DNA from: UKL13-2 sp038321965
GTDB taxonomy: Bacteria; Pseudomonadota; Gammaproteobacteria; Burkholderiales; Usitatibacteraceae
NCBI GenBank assembly: GCA_038321965.1
Contig: JBBQFL010000019.1
Coordinates: 1 to 64,000 of the forward strand
DNA length: 64,000 nucleotides
Direction: 5' to 3'
The position numbers and the translations under genes were made by a program. This document shows, piece after piece, positions 32,801 through 41,428 of the stretch. Positions within the stretch are counted from its first letter, which is position 1. Each line of letters opens with the position of its first letter. Under the pieces are notes generated by a model. It made no database searches. It worked only from the letters and a program-made list of their open reading frames with translations, and was not told where the DNA came from.

Positions 32801-34444
32801 ATGTCGAGCATGATGCAACGGCCGTTGCTCATTTCATCTCTCATTGAGCACGCGGCGCAAAATCACGCCCAGACGGAGATCATTTCGCGCACCATCGAGG
32901 GCGGCGCCACGTTTACGCTGCATCGAACCAACTATGGTGAGGCATGTAAACGCGCCAAGCGCCTGGCCAATGCGCTGACGCGGTTTGGCGTGAACACAGG
33001 CGACCGCATTGGCACGCTGGCGTGGAATGGCTATCGACACTTTGAGCTTTATTACGGCGTGTCGGGAATGGGTGCTGTCATGCACACCATCAATCCGCGA
33101 CTGTTCCCCGAGCAACTCGTGTACATCGCGACGCATGCTGAAGACAAGTACGTGTTCTTCGACCTCACATTTGCGCCGCTTGTCGAAGTCCTCTCCGCAA
33201 AGGTACCGGGCATCAAAGGATTTGTGGCGATGGCTGATCGCGAATCCATGACAACCGCGTTGTCAAATAGCAATATACGCAACCTGATGTGTTTCGAAGA
33301 GTTGATCGATGCTGAGAGTGAACAATTCGAATGGCCGCAATTCGATGAACTCACGCCTTCCTCTCTTTGCTATACCTCGGGCACCACTGGTAATCCCAAA
33401 GGCGTTCTCTACACGCATCGCTCCACCCTGCTTCATACCTTTGGCGGCATGTCTCCGGAAGCGCTCAATATCTCCGCACGCGACGTCATGCTACCAGTCG
33501 TACCCATGTTTCATGTCAACGCCTGGGGCCTGCCCTATATGTGCACGGCCGCCGGGGCCAAGCTGGTGTTTCCGGGAGCGGCACTTGACGGCGCCAGTCT
33601 GCATCGACTGTTCGAGCAGGAAAAGGTCACGCTGAGTGCCGGGGTGCCGACCGTCTGGCTGGGACTGCTGTCGTACGTAAAATCAAACAGCCTTAAATTC
33701 AGCACATTCAAGGAAACCATCATTGGCGGGTCGGCTTGTGCGCCAGCGATGATCGAGTCATTCGAACGTGATTACGGCGTCCGTGTGGTGCACGCCTGGG
33801 GGATGACCGAAATGTCCCCCCTTGGCACCGTCTGCAGGCTGATGGCGAAACATCTTTCCTTGTCGCCCGCTGAGCAATTTAAGGTTCAAACCAAACAGGG
33901 GCGCGCCGTGTATGGCGTGGCGATGAAAATTGTCGATGGGGATGGTAAGGAATTACCGCGCGACGGCAAAGCATTCGGCGACCTCATGGTGCGCGGCCCT
34001 TGGATCGTAGAGCGCTATTTCAACGAAGAACATTCCGCGCTGCGTGACGGCTGGTTTCCGACCGGCGACGTGGCGACTATCGACACAGACGGCTATATGC
34101 AGATCACGGACCGCTCCAAAGACGTGATCAAATCCGGCGGGGAATGGATCAGTTCGATCGACCTGGAAAATATAGCGGTGGCACACCCAGCCGTACAGGA
34201 AGCCGCCGTCATCGGTATCGCGCACCCTAAGTGGGATGAGCGGCCGTTACTGGTGATTGTGAAAAAGAAGGATGCCGCTGTCACGCGTGAGGACCTGCTG
34301 ACATTCTTCGACGGCAAGATTGCCAAGTGGTGGATGCCCGATGATGTTGTATTCGTTGAACAGCTCCCACATACGGCAACGGGGAAACTATTGAAAACCA
34401 AAATGCGTGAGGATTTCAAGGAATACAAGTTACCAACTGCTTGA
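32801..34444 (+). CDS. Fatty-acid-type acyl-CoA ligase (AMP-forming)
   Basis: 547 residues, the adenylate-forming family. Motifs: P-loop SLCYTSGTTGNPKGVLYTHR (about 187-206), GGSACAPAM, HAWGMTEMSPLGTVC, the Asp/Arg hinge GWFPTGDVATIDTDGYMQITDRSKDVIKSGGEWIS and the C-terminal catalytic Lys in PHTATGKLLKTKMRE. The GW..TGD and AlkK-like N-terminus point to medium-chain or long-chain fatty acids (FadD3/AlkK group), inferred only. GGAGG precedes the ATG by four bases. The 137-base gap to the hydrolase lacks an obvious terminator, so the three genes may be one operon. Confidence 0.88.
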   Translation: MSSMMQRPLLISSLIEHAAQNHAQTEIISRTIEGGATFTLHRTNYGEACKRAKRLANALTRFGVNTGDRIGTLAWNGYRHFELYYGVSGMGAVMHTINPRLFPEQLVYIATHAEDKYVFFDLTFAPLVEVLSAKVPGIKGFVAMADRESMTTALSNSNIRNLMCFEELIDAESEQFEWPQFDELTPSSLCYTSGTTGNPKGVLYTHRSTLLHTFGGMSPEALNISARDVMLPVVPMFHVNAWGLPYMCTAAGAKLVFPGAALDGASLHRLFEQEKVTLSAGVPTVWLGLLSYVKSNSLKFSTFKETIIGGSACAPAMIESFERDYGVRVVHAWGMTEMSPLGTVCRLMAKHLSLSPAEQFKVQTKQGRAVYGVAMKIVDGDGKELPRDGKAFGDLMVRGPWIVERYFNEEHSALRDGWFPTGDVATIDTDGYMQITDRSKDVIKSGGEWISSIDLENIAVAHPAVQEAAVIGIAHPKWDERPLLVIVKKKDAAVTREDLLTFFDGKIAKWWMPDDVVFVEQLPHTATGKLLKTKMREDFKEYKLPTA

Positions 34445-34465
34445 ACCCTGTCCTGGAATATTCAA

Positions 34466-34504
34466 CCAACAAAAAAGCCGGGACATGCCCGGCTTTTTTG
34501 TTGG
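34466..34504. terminator. Bidirectional rho-independent terminator
   Basis: A 17-base stem-loop with gccggg (34477-34482) pairing cccggc (34488-34493), flanked by A and T runs on both sides. It separates the acyl-CoA ligase and hppA, which converge. Confidence 0.92.
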
Positions 34505-34522
34505 AACCAGATAAGTCAGAAT

Positions 34523-36841
34523 CTACTTCTTTGGCGCTTCCACTGGCTTTGCGTCAGCCGGCTTGGCATCGGCAGGCTTCACCGTTGCCGGGGCGGGTGC
34601 GACGGCAGCCGCAGCGGGTGTCGCGCCGGGTGTTAGTGCAGGCGCAGGTGCGACAGCAGAGGTGGCGGCTGGCACGACTGGCGGCGCAGTTGGAGCTGTG
34701 ACCTTCTGTTCCATCTTCATCGGCGCAGCTGGCGCAGGCGCTTGATCGGCACCGCCGGCAATCAGCGGCACGATCAACAGAGCAACGATGTTGATGATTT
34801 TGATCAACGGGTTCACTGCAGGGCCTGCCGTGTCCTTGTAGGGGTCACCAACGGTGTCGCCAGTAACAGCGGCTTTGTGCGCGTCTGAGCCTTTCCCGCC
34901 AAAATGGCCGTCTTCAATGTATTTCTTGGCGTTGTCCCATGCGCCACCGCCGGTACACATCGAGATCGCGACAAAAAGTCCGGTCACGATGGTGCCCATC
35001 AGCATGCCGCCAAGTGCTTGAATGCCTGCCTCACGCCCCATCAGGAAGCCAACGATCACCACCACCGCAATCGGTGCCAATACTGGCAACAGCGAAGGAA
35101 TGATCATTTCCTTGATCGCGCCTTTGGTCAGCATATCGACCGCACGGGAGTAATCCGGCTTCGCCGTACCTTCCATGATTCCTTTTATTTCGCGGAACTG
35201 GCGACGAACTTCTTCAACCACATGACCGGCACAACGGCCAACGGCTTCCATGGCCATTGCTGCGAACAAGTAAGGAATCAAACCGCCGACGAACAAGCCA
35301 ATAATAACGGCAGGGTTGGAAAGATCAAACGTGACGTGGCGACCGGCTTCCGCCAGCTTGTGGGTGTAATCGGCAAACAGCACCAGTGCGGCGAGGCCGG
35401 CTGAGCCGATTGCGTAGCCTTTGGTCACCGCTTTGGTGGTATTGCCAACCGCGTCGAGTGGATCAGTGACGTCGCGCACTGATTTTGGCAGGCCGGACAT
35501 TTCAGCGATGCCACCGGCGTTATCCGTGATCGGGCCATAGGCGTCTAACGCAACGACGATACCGGCCATCGACAGCATGGACGTTGCGGCAACAGCAATG
35601 CCGTACAAACCAGCCAATGCGTAGGCCGCATAAATTGCCAGACAGACCGACAACACTGGCCAGGCGGTCGAACGCATCGAAACGCCGAGCCCGGCGATCA
35701 TGTTGGTGGCATGGCCTTTTGTGGAGGCTTCCGCAACGTGCTGCACGGGCTTGAATTCGGTGCCGGTGTAGTACTCTGTGATGTAGACCATCAACGCGGT
35801 TAACACCAGCCCGACCACGCAGCATAGCCACAAGTTCATGACCGTCAGCTTGGGGTCTTGCAGGTAGATGTCCTTCATCATCCAGTCAGTGAGGAAGTAA
35901 AAAGCAATCAGCGCCAGCACGCCGGCAACTGCCAGACCGCGATAAAGCGCGTTCATGATCTTGCCGCCGTCCCATGCTTTGACGAATGCACAGCCGATGA
36001 TCGAGGCGATGATGGCAAACGCACCGAGAACCAGCGGATAAACGACGACGTTCGCGACCGTCGCGGTAGCAGGCAACAACAAGGCGCCCAGTACCATGGT
36101 TGCAATAATGGTCACGGCGTAGGTTTCGAACAAGTCGGCAGCCATACCCGCGCAGTCGCCGACGTTGTCACCGACGTTATCTGCGATCACCGCAGGGTTG
36201 CGCGGGTCATCTTCCGGAATGCCGGCTTCAACCTTGCCGACCAGATCCGCGCCAACGTCAGCGCCCTTGGTAAAAATGCCACCACCGAGACGGGCGAAAA
36301 TTGAAATGAGCGAAGAGCCAAACGCCAAGCCAATCAATGGCTTGATGACATCGCTTAGTTTGGCGCCATGTACGGCGGAGCCTTGCAAATAGTAGTAGAA
36401 CACCACCACACTCAAAAGCCCCAGACCCACCACCAGCAACCCGGTGATCGCGCCGCCTTTGAAGGCGACATTCAGCGCAGGATTGATGCCGTGACGCGCA
36501 GCTTCGGCAGTACGTACGTTGGCACGCACCGATACGTTCATGCCAATGTAGCCGGCCGCGCCTGAGGCTATCGCGCCGAGTGCGAAGCCCATCGCCGTGT
36601 CACCACCCAGACCCGGGATCGCCCAGATTGCGATGAACAGCACGGCGCCGACAATACCGATGGTCGCGTACTGGCGATTAAGATATGCCTTCGCACCTGC
36701 CTGAATGGCGGCTGCGATTTCGCGCATGCGGTCATTGCCGTCTGGCTGCGCAAGAATCCATTTTGTTTGCCATGCGCCGTAAGCGAGCGCTAACAACGCA
36801 CACGCCAAGGCAAAGAGAAGACCCATTGAAACGGTAGTCAT
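34523..36841 (-). CDS. hppA: K+-insensitive H+-translocating membrane pyrophosphatase with a Pro/Ala-rich tail
   Basis: 772 residues, about 16 membrane segments. Substrate-site motifs DVGADLVGKVEAG, ADNVGDNVGDCAG and the C-terminal GDTVGDPYKDTAGPA are present. At the position that separates the families this protein has GNTTKA (Lys near 468), the signature of K+-independent H+-PPases, rather than Ala in K+-dependent and Na+ types. It couples PPi hydrolysis to proton export. Unusual is the last part (about residue 705-772): an Ala/Pro/Lys-rich low-complexity tail after the final helix, which I do not recall in other members. Downstream is a bidirectional terminator. Confidence 0.93.
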   Translation of the reverse strand: MTTVSMGLLFALACALLALAYGAWQTKWILAQPDGNDRMREIAAAIQAGAKAYLNRQYATIGIVGAVLFIAIWAIPGLGGDTAMGFALGAIASGAAGYIGMNVSVRANVRTAEAARHGINPALNVAFKGGAITGLLVVGLGLLSVVVFYYYLQGSAVHGAKLSDVIKPLIGLAFGSSLISIFARLGGGIFTKGADVGADLVGKVEAGIPEDDPRNPAVIADNVGDNVGDCAGMAADLFETYAVTIIATMVLGALLLPATATVANVVVYPLVLGAFAIIASIIGCAFVKAWDGGKIMNALYRGLAVAGVLALIAFYFLTDWMMKDIYLQDPKLTVMNLWLCCVVGLVLTALMVYITEYYTGTEFKPVQHVAEASTKGHATNMIAGLGVSMRSTAWPVLSVCLAIYAAYALAGLYGIAVAATSMLSMAGIVVALDAYGPITDNAGGIAEMSGLPKSVRDVTDPLDAVGNTTKAVTKGYAIGSAGLAALVLFADYTHKLAEAGRHVTFDLSNPAVIIGLFVGGLIPYLFAAMAMEAVGRCAGHVVEEVRRQFREIKGIMEGTAKPDYSRAVDMLTKGAIKEMIIPSLLPVLAPIAVVVIVGFLMGREAGIQALGGMLMGTIVTGLFVAISMCTGGGAWDNAKKYIEDGHFGGKGSDAHKAAVTGDTVGDPYKDTAGPAVNPLIKIINIVALLIVPLIAGGADQAPAPAAPMKMEQKVTAPTAPPVVPAATSAVAPAPALTPGATPAAAAVAPAPATVKPADAKPADAKPVEAPKK

Positions 36842-37123
36842 TTACCCACTCCCTGAAAGGTTGTATCTGGAACTACTATTTTGTGAAAAGACAAAGCTGT
36901 GAAAAAACGCACAAGTTTAACAGAGGTCAGCTTTGGGGGCGATGGGAGATTTCCTTTTTTGGCCCCGACTAGTTTGAGATTTGCTGTTAGTGTCGGGTTG
37001 ACGAGCAGTGCCTGGCCACCAGGCGCGGAATTTTCCCTGCAAGTGAAAGATTCGGCGTAAATTAAAGTCAGCAACGAGCTAGTTATCCTGAAACATCATC
37101 CACGACATTTCATGGAGGCTTCA

Positions 37124-37771
37124 ATGCATTACGCGCCGAAACAAAATCATTCCGAAGAAAGTCTTGCCGGGTTTGCGCTGGTTGTCGCGATACATCTTTT
37201 GGTCTTTTATTTCCTTGCGACTGCGTTGGTGAATGGCGGCGCGCAGTTTCGTCCCCCGCAGCCTATCGATATCGTCAATATCGATGTCCTGCCAAAACCG
37301 CCGGTGCCCGTTGCTGATCCCGTCAGTGCACCAAAGTCCGTGTTTACTTTGGAACCGCTTATTTTGGACCACAAGATCGAAACAATCGAGCCGCCAGTTG
37401 GTCCCGCCCCTGACCATGTCAGTGACCCTGATATGAGACGCAATCCGCCGAATATTGCCAATGTCGCCAAGGCTGGCATTGGCGCCACTGCGGCGCCCGC
37501 CGCCGGTCTTGGAATCGCCTGCCCAAATGCACAGCGTGTAAGAGATGAGGTGCGCTATCCGCCAACCGCTCGCCGCGACGGTATTCAGGGCGATGTGCTG
37601 GTCCGCTTCGTGGTTGGGGTTGCAGGTGAGATCAAGAACATCAGCGTCCTCAATTCATCGAATCGCGCACTCAGTAACGCTGCAGTTTCAGCCGTCACGC
37701 AGTTTTCCTGCACCCCCCAAGGACAGGATGTTGCGGTAGAGGTGCCGTTCAGCTTTCGTTTGACCGATTAG
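37124..37771 (+). CDS. TonB-family protein
   Basis: 215 residues from the ATG at 37124, with GGAGGCT just upstream; a second ATG at 37112 is in frame. An N-terminal membrane anchor (GFALVVAIHLLVFYFLATALV), a Pro-rich periplasmic segment with PKPPVPVADP, then a TonB_C domain with VRYPPTARRDGIQGDVLVRFVVGVAGEIKN and a closing strand at the end. It would transmit proton-motive energy to outer-membrane transporters. exbB and exbD are in the same window (45.5-46.5 kb) but not adjacent. Confidence 0.85.
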   Translation: MHYAPKQNHSEESLAGFALVVAIHLLVFYFLATALVNGGAQFRPPQPIDIVNIDVLPKPPVPVADPVSAPKSVFTLEPLILDHKIETIEPPVGPAPDHVSDPDMRRNPPNIANVAKAGIGATAAPAAGLGIACPNAQRVRDEVRYPPTARRDGIQGDVLVRFVVGVAGEIKNISVLNSSNRALSNAAVSAVTQFSCTPQGQDVAVEVPFSFRLTD

Positions 37772-37935
37772 CCGTTAGTTCGCAAGTAAAACTCAAACGC
37801 TGGCGCGGCGTTTGGAGCATTTTTGCTCCCGCTGGCGCGCCAATGCTTGATGTTTGTCCCGCCACGGTATCTGATGCCAGCAAATTCATGAGCTTGCTTC
37901 TCCAACTGTCCCAGCATTTGTTGCGCGAAAGCAAC

Positions 37936-38002
37936 ATTCAAACGATTGTTTGAATCATTCGTTTGAAAACTTCTTGACCTACTGAATGGCCATCCATATT
38001 AT
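37936..38002 (+). promoter_or_regulatory. Promoter with a TetR-like operator upstream
   Basis: ttgacc (37974-37979) and tattat (37997-38002) are spaced exactly 17 bases. Just upstream is an 8-base perfect inverted repeat (attcaaac 37936-37943, gttgaat-type arm gtttgaat 37948-37955, spacer gatt), plus a further gtttgaa at 37961-37967. The geometry (8-4-8) equals that of the operator at 30988-31007, although the sequences differ. Position upstream of -35 suggests an activator or a repressor acting from upstream. It feeds the gene at 38087. Confidence 0.7.
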
Positions 38003-38086
38003 TTATGAAGCGCGCTACCTGCCCTGTCGTTGAAACAGGTTACGCATACAAAAACGTAATCCAATCAATATAATGAGGGGAATTTC

Positions 38087-38977
38087 ATGGGTTTTCACCG
38101 CTTGATCGCATCCACTACGCTAGTCTTCGCTTCACTTTGCGCCACCACCGCTTCGTACGCGACCAATTACTCGCTCTGGATAAATGGTCGCAGCAACACC
38201 GCGCAAGTCGGTAATTACAACGACTTCAGCTATTGGGGCCCCAGTACCACGGCTGCCGGTGTAAACAAAAAGGCGGTGAATTGGGATGGCTACAACAAAA
38301 TTTCCACGCAAGGCCAAGTGGTGCGCAATGCGCTGGATTGCTTTTGCACGGGCACCAACTGGTGTTACATCACAGTGCACAGCGCCGGCAACCTGATGCT
38401 GGGTTACAACCTGTCGATGTATGGTGGTAGTTCACGCAGCATCAAGAACGCCGTTGCGGCTTCGGACGGCACCTGTAGTGCGGCCACAGGGGGCGGCACC
38501 CAAACCGGCTGGAACATTAAATGGGTAAACGTCGCTGGCGGCGCAGCTGGCGGATCGGAACTCGCCGATGCCGGTAGCTGGGCGCTGACGGAACCGTTGG
38601 TTAGTGATTTGAAAACCTCAACCGCCCGCGCCATGTACGACCATAACAACACACGTGGCCTGACTTTCTACATGTTCGCTGGCGCCAGGGGCACCCTCTA
38701 CTCCGGCATTCTCCCCGGCCAGGACGATGAAGCAATTGCCTATCATTCCTCTGGCGGCGTTTCCGGCTCCAGCAATGGCAGCTATTGCAACCCCAGCGAC
38801 TGGTTCTGCTCGGCATTGACTACCGGCACCGCTGCAAACAGCAACGGCACCACAAAATGGACCAACCATACGGTGCAATTCCGCGACGACAGTGAGGTGT
38901 ACAATCACTACGCCGCCGGCAACTGGGCTGGCATCATATCCCGCGCCCGTCTCGACATGGTGAACTACGCACAGTAG
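38087..38977 (+). CDS. Secreted serine-hydrolase-like protein, unknown function
   Basis: 296 residues with a signal peptide (VFASLCATTASYAT). The mature part is rich in Ser, Thr, Asn and Gly, with Cys at about 84, 86, 92 and elsewhere. It has an alpha/beta-hydrolase-like order: YSLWINGR strand, a WDGY segment, a VRNALDCFCTGTNWCYITV strand leading into HSAGNLMLGY (Ser-nucleophile elbow pattern xHSAGx), and later a DDEAIAYHSSGG segment that could supply an acid and a His. The elbow has Val instead of the usual first Gly, so this is inferred, not shown. GAGGGG precedes the ATG. I do not know a characterised homologue. It is followed by a terminator and the 39077 gene. Confidence 0.6.
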   Translation: MGFHRLIASTTLVFASLCATTASYATNYSLWINGRSNTAQVGNYNDFSYWGPSTTAAGVNKKAVNWDGYNKISTQGQVVRNALDCFCTGTNWCYITVHSAGNLMLGYNLSMYGGSSRSIKNAVAASDGTCSAATGGGTQTGWNIKWVNVAGGAAGGSELADAGSWALTEPLVSDLKTSTARAMYDHNNTRGLTFYMFAGARGTLYSGILPGQDDEAIAYHSSGGVSGSSNGSYCNPSDWFCSALTTGTAANSNGTTKWTNHTVQFRDDSEVYNHYAAGNWAGIISRARLDMVNYAQ

Positions 38978-39023
38978 CGAAATTCGATAGTTGCACCGCA
39001 AGGTCGCATTTATCTGATACCTG

Positions 39024-39063
39024 AAACACCCCTCGACCAGTGATGCGTCGCGGGGTGTTTTAC
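39024..39063 (+). terminator. Stem-loop with T run between the secreted protein and its downstream neighbour
   Basis: aaacacccc (39024-39032) pairs with ggggtgttt (39052-39060), loop 19 bases with an inner cgac/gtcg pairing, followed by tac after four T. It would limit read-through from the 38087 gene into the next. Confidence 0.6.
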
Positions 39064-39076
39064 TTCAAAGGCGCTG

Positions 39077-40426
39077 ATGTCCATGCCCGGAAATTTGAAA
39101 ACTTTTGCCGCCTCCCGGTCTAGGTCTGCCGCGTTCGGCCAGCGCCAGCAAGGCCGTTGGTTGCTGGCAATTGTTCCGTTGTTGATTCTGCTCGGATGGC
39201 TGTTACTGCGCCCAGCGGCCTCAGGGCAAGTCGGTGAGTGGCGTGCGAGCGGACCGAACGCGGGCAAAGGTTCAAGCGTCTTTGATCGAGGTCGCGGAAA
39301 TGGTATGCCGAGCGGCCCAGGTGCAATGGGCGCCGGCTTGCCGAAGGGTCCGGACCCCGAGGAGTTGGCTATGACCAGTCTCGACCCGCGCGCCCAACAT
39401 GCGCAATGGGAAAAGCGTCTGGCGCGCGCGCAGGAGGTGTACGACAACTATCAGCGGACAACCCGCTATCCGTTCGAATCGCGTCCGGCTGACGAGCACG
39501 CCGATCAAATGTACCCAAACCAGGAAATTGTCGAAACGCGCCGCCTGCATCGTCAAGGCGAACTGAGTGCGGCCAAGGTAACTTTGCAGACCTCGCAGGA
39601 ACGCATTTACGTCGCCGGCAACGAAACGGTGCTCTTCACGATCGCCGCATTCGACGAAAACAATAATGCGCTTCCGCTAAACGTCAAATTCGCCACCGTC
39701 GGTGATCCCCCGCTGGACAACAAACCCGCGACGCAAAAACCGGTGTTCGTCGCGTTTAACGATCAAGGCGTTCAAGGGGACCGCATTGCCGCGGACGGCG
39801 CTTGGACACTGCAATTCAGCCCGGCCACGCAGGGATTTCGTAACTTCACGGGGCAGCTGCGCCTCGATATGCGCATTGAAGTTCAGAGCGCCGAAGGCAT
39901 TCAGGACGGCACTCTCTATTTCGATATGTACTACACCCCTAACCCGCCCGCCGTATGGACTGGACAGGTTCGCGAAGCTTTGGAAAACGGGTCGCTGAAT
40001 CTGTATTTGAAGGTCAATGTTACCCAGCCCGGACTTTACGTGGCCACTGGCCGTTTTGACGACGCCACCAGCAAACCGATGGTGTTGGCGGTTCACAATG
40101 GCGAACTGACGACAGGTCTGCAGGAAATCCGCTTTCGCGCCTTCGGCAAACTCGTGCGTGATAGCAAAGCGCCACAACCGCTAAAGTTACGCGATGTAGA
40201 TGGCTTCTTGCTACTGGAAGACGCCAGCCCTGATCGCGCGTTCATGCCGCGCCTGCCGGGTGCAGTTCATCAAGCCAAGACCTATGCCGTCGAGCAGTTC
40301 AGTGATGCCGAATGGCAGAGCGAGCAACGCGAACGTTACCTGCGCGAGTACTTGAATGATATTGATTTGGCAAAAGCCAAGCTTAAGGAGCTTGATGCGC
40401 TAATGAAGCCGCGCAAGTCCGGATAG
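39077..40426 (+). CDS. Membrane-anchored periplasmic beta-rich protein, unknown function
   Basis: 449 residues. N-terminal single membrane helix (WLLAIVPLLILLGWLLLR, about 28-45) after a basic cytosolic start, then a Gly/Ser-rich linker and a large periplasmic region. Residues about 155-300 and 300-370 read as beta-sandwich domains (AAKVTLQTSQERIYVAGNETVLFTIAAFDE, GVQGDRIAADGAWTLQFSPAT, GLYVATGRFDDATSK). The last 60 residues are charged helices. The Y(x)VxG-type and D-x-A-x-D-x-x-x strands recall Ig-like or calcium-binding folds. No family recognised. It follows the secreted hydrolase-like gene after 99 bases, both in the same direction; possible partner or receptor. Confidence 0.55.
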   Translation: MSMPGNLKTFAASRSRSAAFGQRQQGRWLLAIVPLLILLGWLLLRPAASGQVGEWRASGPNAGKGSSVFDRGRGNGMPSGPGAMGAGLPKGPDPEELAMTSLDPRAQHAQWEKRLARAQEVYDNYQRTTRYPFESRPADEHADQMYPNQEIVETRRLHRQGELSAAKVTLQTSQERIYVAGNETVLFTIAAFDENNNALPLNVKFATVGDPPLDNKPATQKPVFVAFNDQGVQGDRIAADGAWTLQFSPATQGFRNFTGQLRLDMRIEVQSAEGIQDGTLYFDMYYTPNPPAVWTGQVREALENGSLNLYLKVNVTQPGLYVATGRFDDATSKPMVLAVHNGELTTGLQEIRFRAFGKLVRDSKAPQPLKLRDVDGFLLLEDASPDRAFMPRLPGAVHQAKTYAVEQFSDAEWQSEQRERYLREYLNDIDLAKAKLKELDALMKPRKSG

Positions 40427-40501
40427 TGCGTTTGCGCGGATGTTGTCAGGTGCCGTCGATGATGGCGTTTCCCGGCAAATGTATGCAATTGCTGTGTCGA
40501 G

Positions 40502-41329
40502 CTATTCATTGCGCTCAACCCGCGTACCAGACTGCGCGAACACCCAAGTCGCGGCCACGCCCACGGACAGGTTGCTTCGCCGCTCTACCAGCGGACTCGA
40601 TTCGAATGCCGCGCGATTGAGTACATCGTACTTGACAAACCCGGCCACCCAGATCGGCGCGAAGCGCCGAGAAATAGCGACGATGAACTGAGCGCCTGAA
40701 TAGCCTCCCGGTGCGCGATAGGCCGACCGGCCCGGCTTTGTATATGCGGGAGCAACTCCGTAAAAATGATCGTGGTACTTGCCGTCTGCAAACAGCACGC
40801 CGGCTACCAGCCCTAGCCGCCATCCCTGAAACGCTTTCACGTCGAGGTTGAGATTGGGATTGGTAAGCACGCCAGCGTTGTGAATCGACCGAAAATCGCT
40901 GGCGATGACCGCGCGCAACGGCAACCTGAGCGTAACTTTCGAATGCCCGAATTCAGCCAGCGCGATGTTTAATGAAGGACCTATTTCAAGGCTCGGATCG
41001 AGGTCAGGCATGCCCTCGCGGACAGGATTGCCGTCGCCGCGAATTGGCACTGAACCATTGATTGAAATATCGAGTTCGGCGCGCTCGCTCTTGAACAGCA
41101 ATCCGCGTACCTTTTCCCGGTCGATCTGGAAAATATCACCGCGGTAGATAAAGACCGGCACGGGCAACAGGTAATTGCGTCGATGCGCTGCACCGCGATA
41201 GTCCGGGAAACTAATGGCTGCCACGCCAGCTCCAGCTTCCCAGAGCGGGAGTGACTCCGCCCTGGCAAGAGCCGCATGGGTAAAAATGCAAACGGCAGCG
41301 CAGGCGAACGGTCGGTGTGGGTAACTCAT
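40502..41329 (-). CDS. MipA/OmpV-family outer-membrane protein
   Basis: 275 residues with a signal peptide (start about MSYPHRPFACAAVCIFTHAALARA). The pattern GAGVAAISFPDYRGAAHRRNYLLPVPVFIYRG, then DISINGSVPI, DLDPSLEIGPSLNI, a run of amphipathic beta strands and a final aromatic-rich strand (VGVAATWVFAQS) matches MipA/OmpV barrels, which form scaffolding or porin-like barrels in the outer membrane. It stands alone between two unrelated genes. Confidence 0.82.
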   Translation of the reverse strand: MSYPHRPFACAAVCIFTHAALARAESLPLWEAGAGVAAISFPDYRGAAHRRNYLLPVPVFIYRGDIFQIDREKVRGLLFKSERAELDISINGSVPIRGDGNPVREGMPDLDPSLEIGPSLNIALAEFGHSKVTLRLPLRAVIASDFRSIHNAGVLTNPNLNLDVKAFQGWRLGLVAGVLFADGKYHDHFYGVAPAYTKPGRSAYRAPGGYSGAQFIVAISRRFAPIWVAGFVKYDVLNRAAFESSPLVERRSNLSVGVAATWVFAQSGTRVERNE

Positions 41330-41428
41330 AGGCTTTTACCTGACACGAGAAGCCCGGGTGACCGCTCTGATTCTGCTTGAGTTCACTGTCGCCTAAATTA
41401 CTCGACCCGAGGCAGCGCAACCACCGAG

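Noticed and set aside
34563..34745. Gly/Ala-rich plus-strand frame
   Set aside because: Antisense of the low-complexity tail of hppA; the repeated codons give an artificial protein.
36838..37074. 78-codon minus-strand frame upstream of hppA
   Set aside because: No family pattern; occupies the promoter region of hppA and lacks a good start site.
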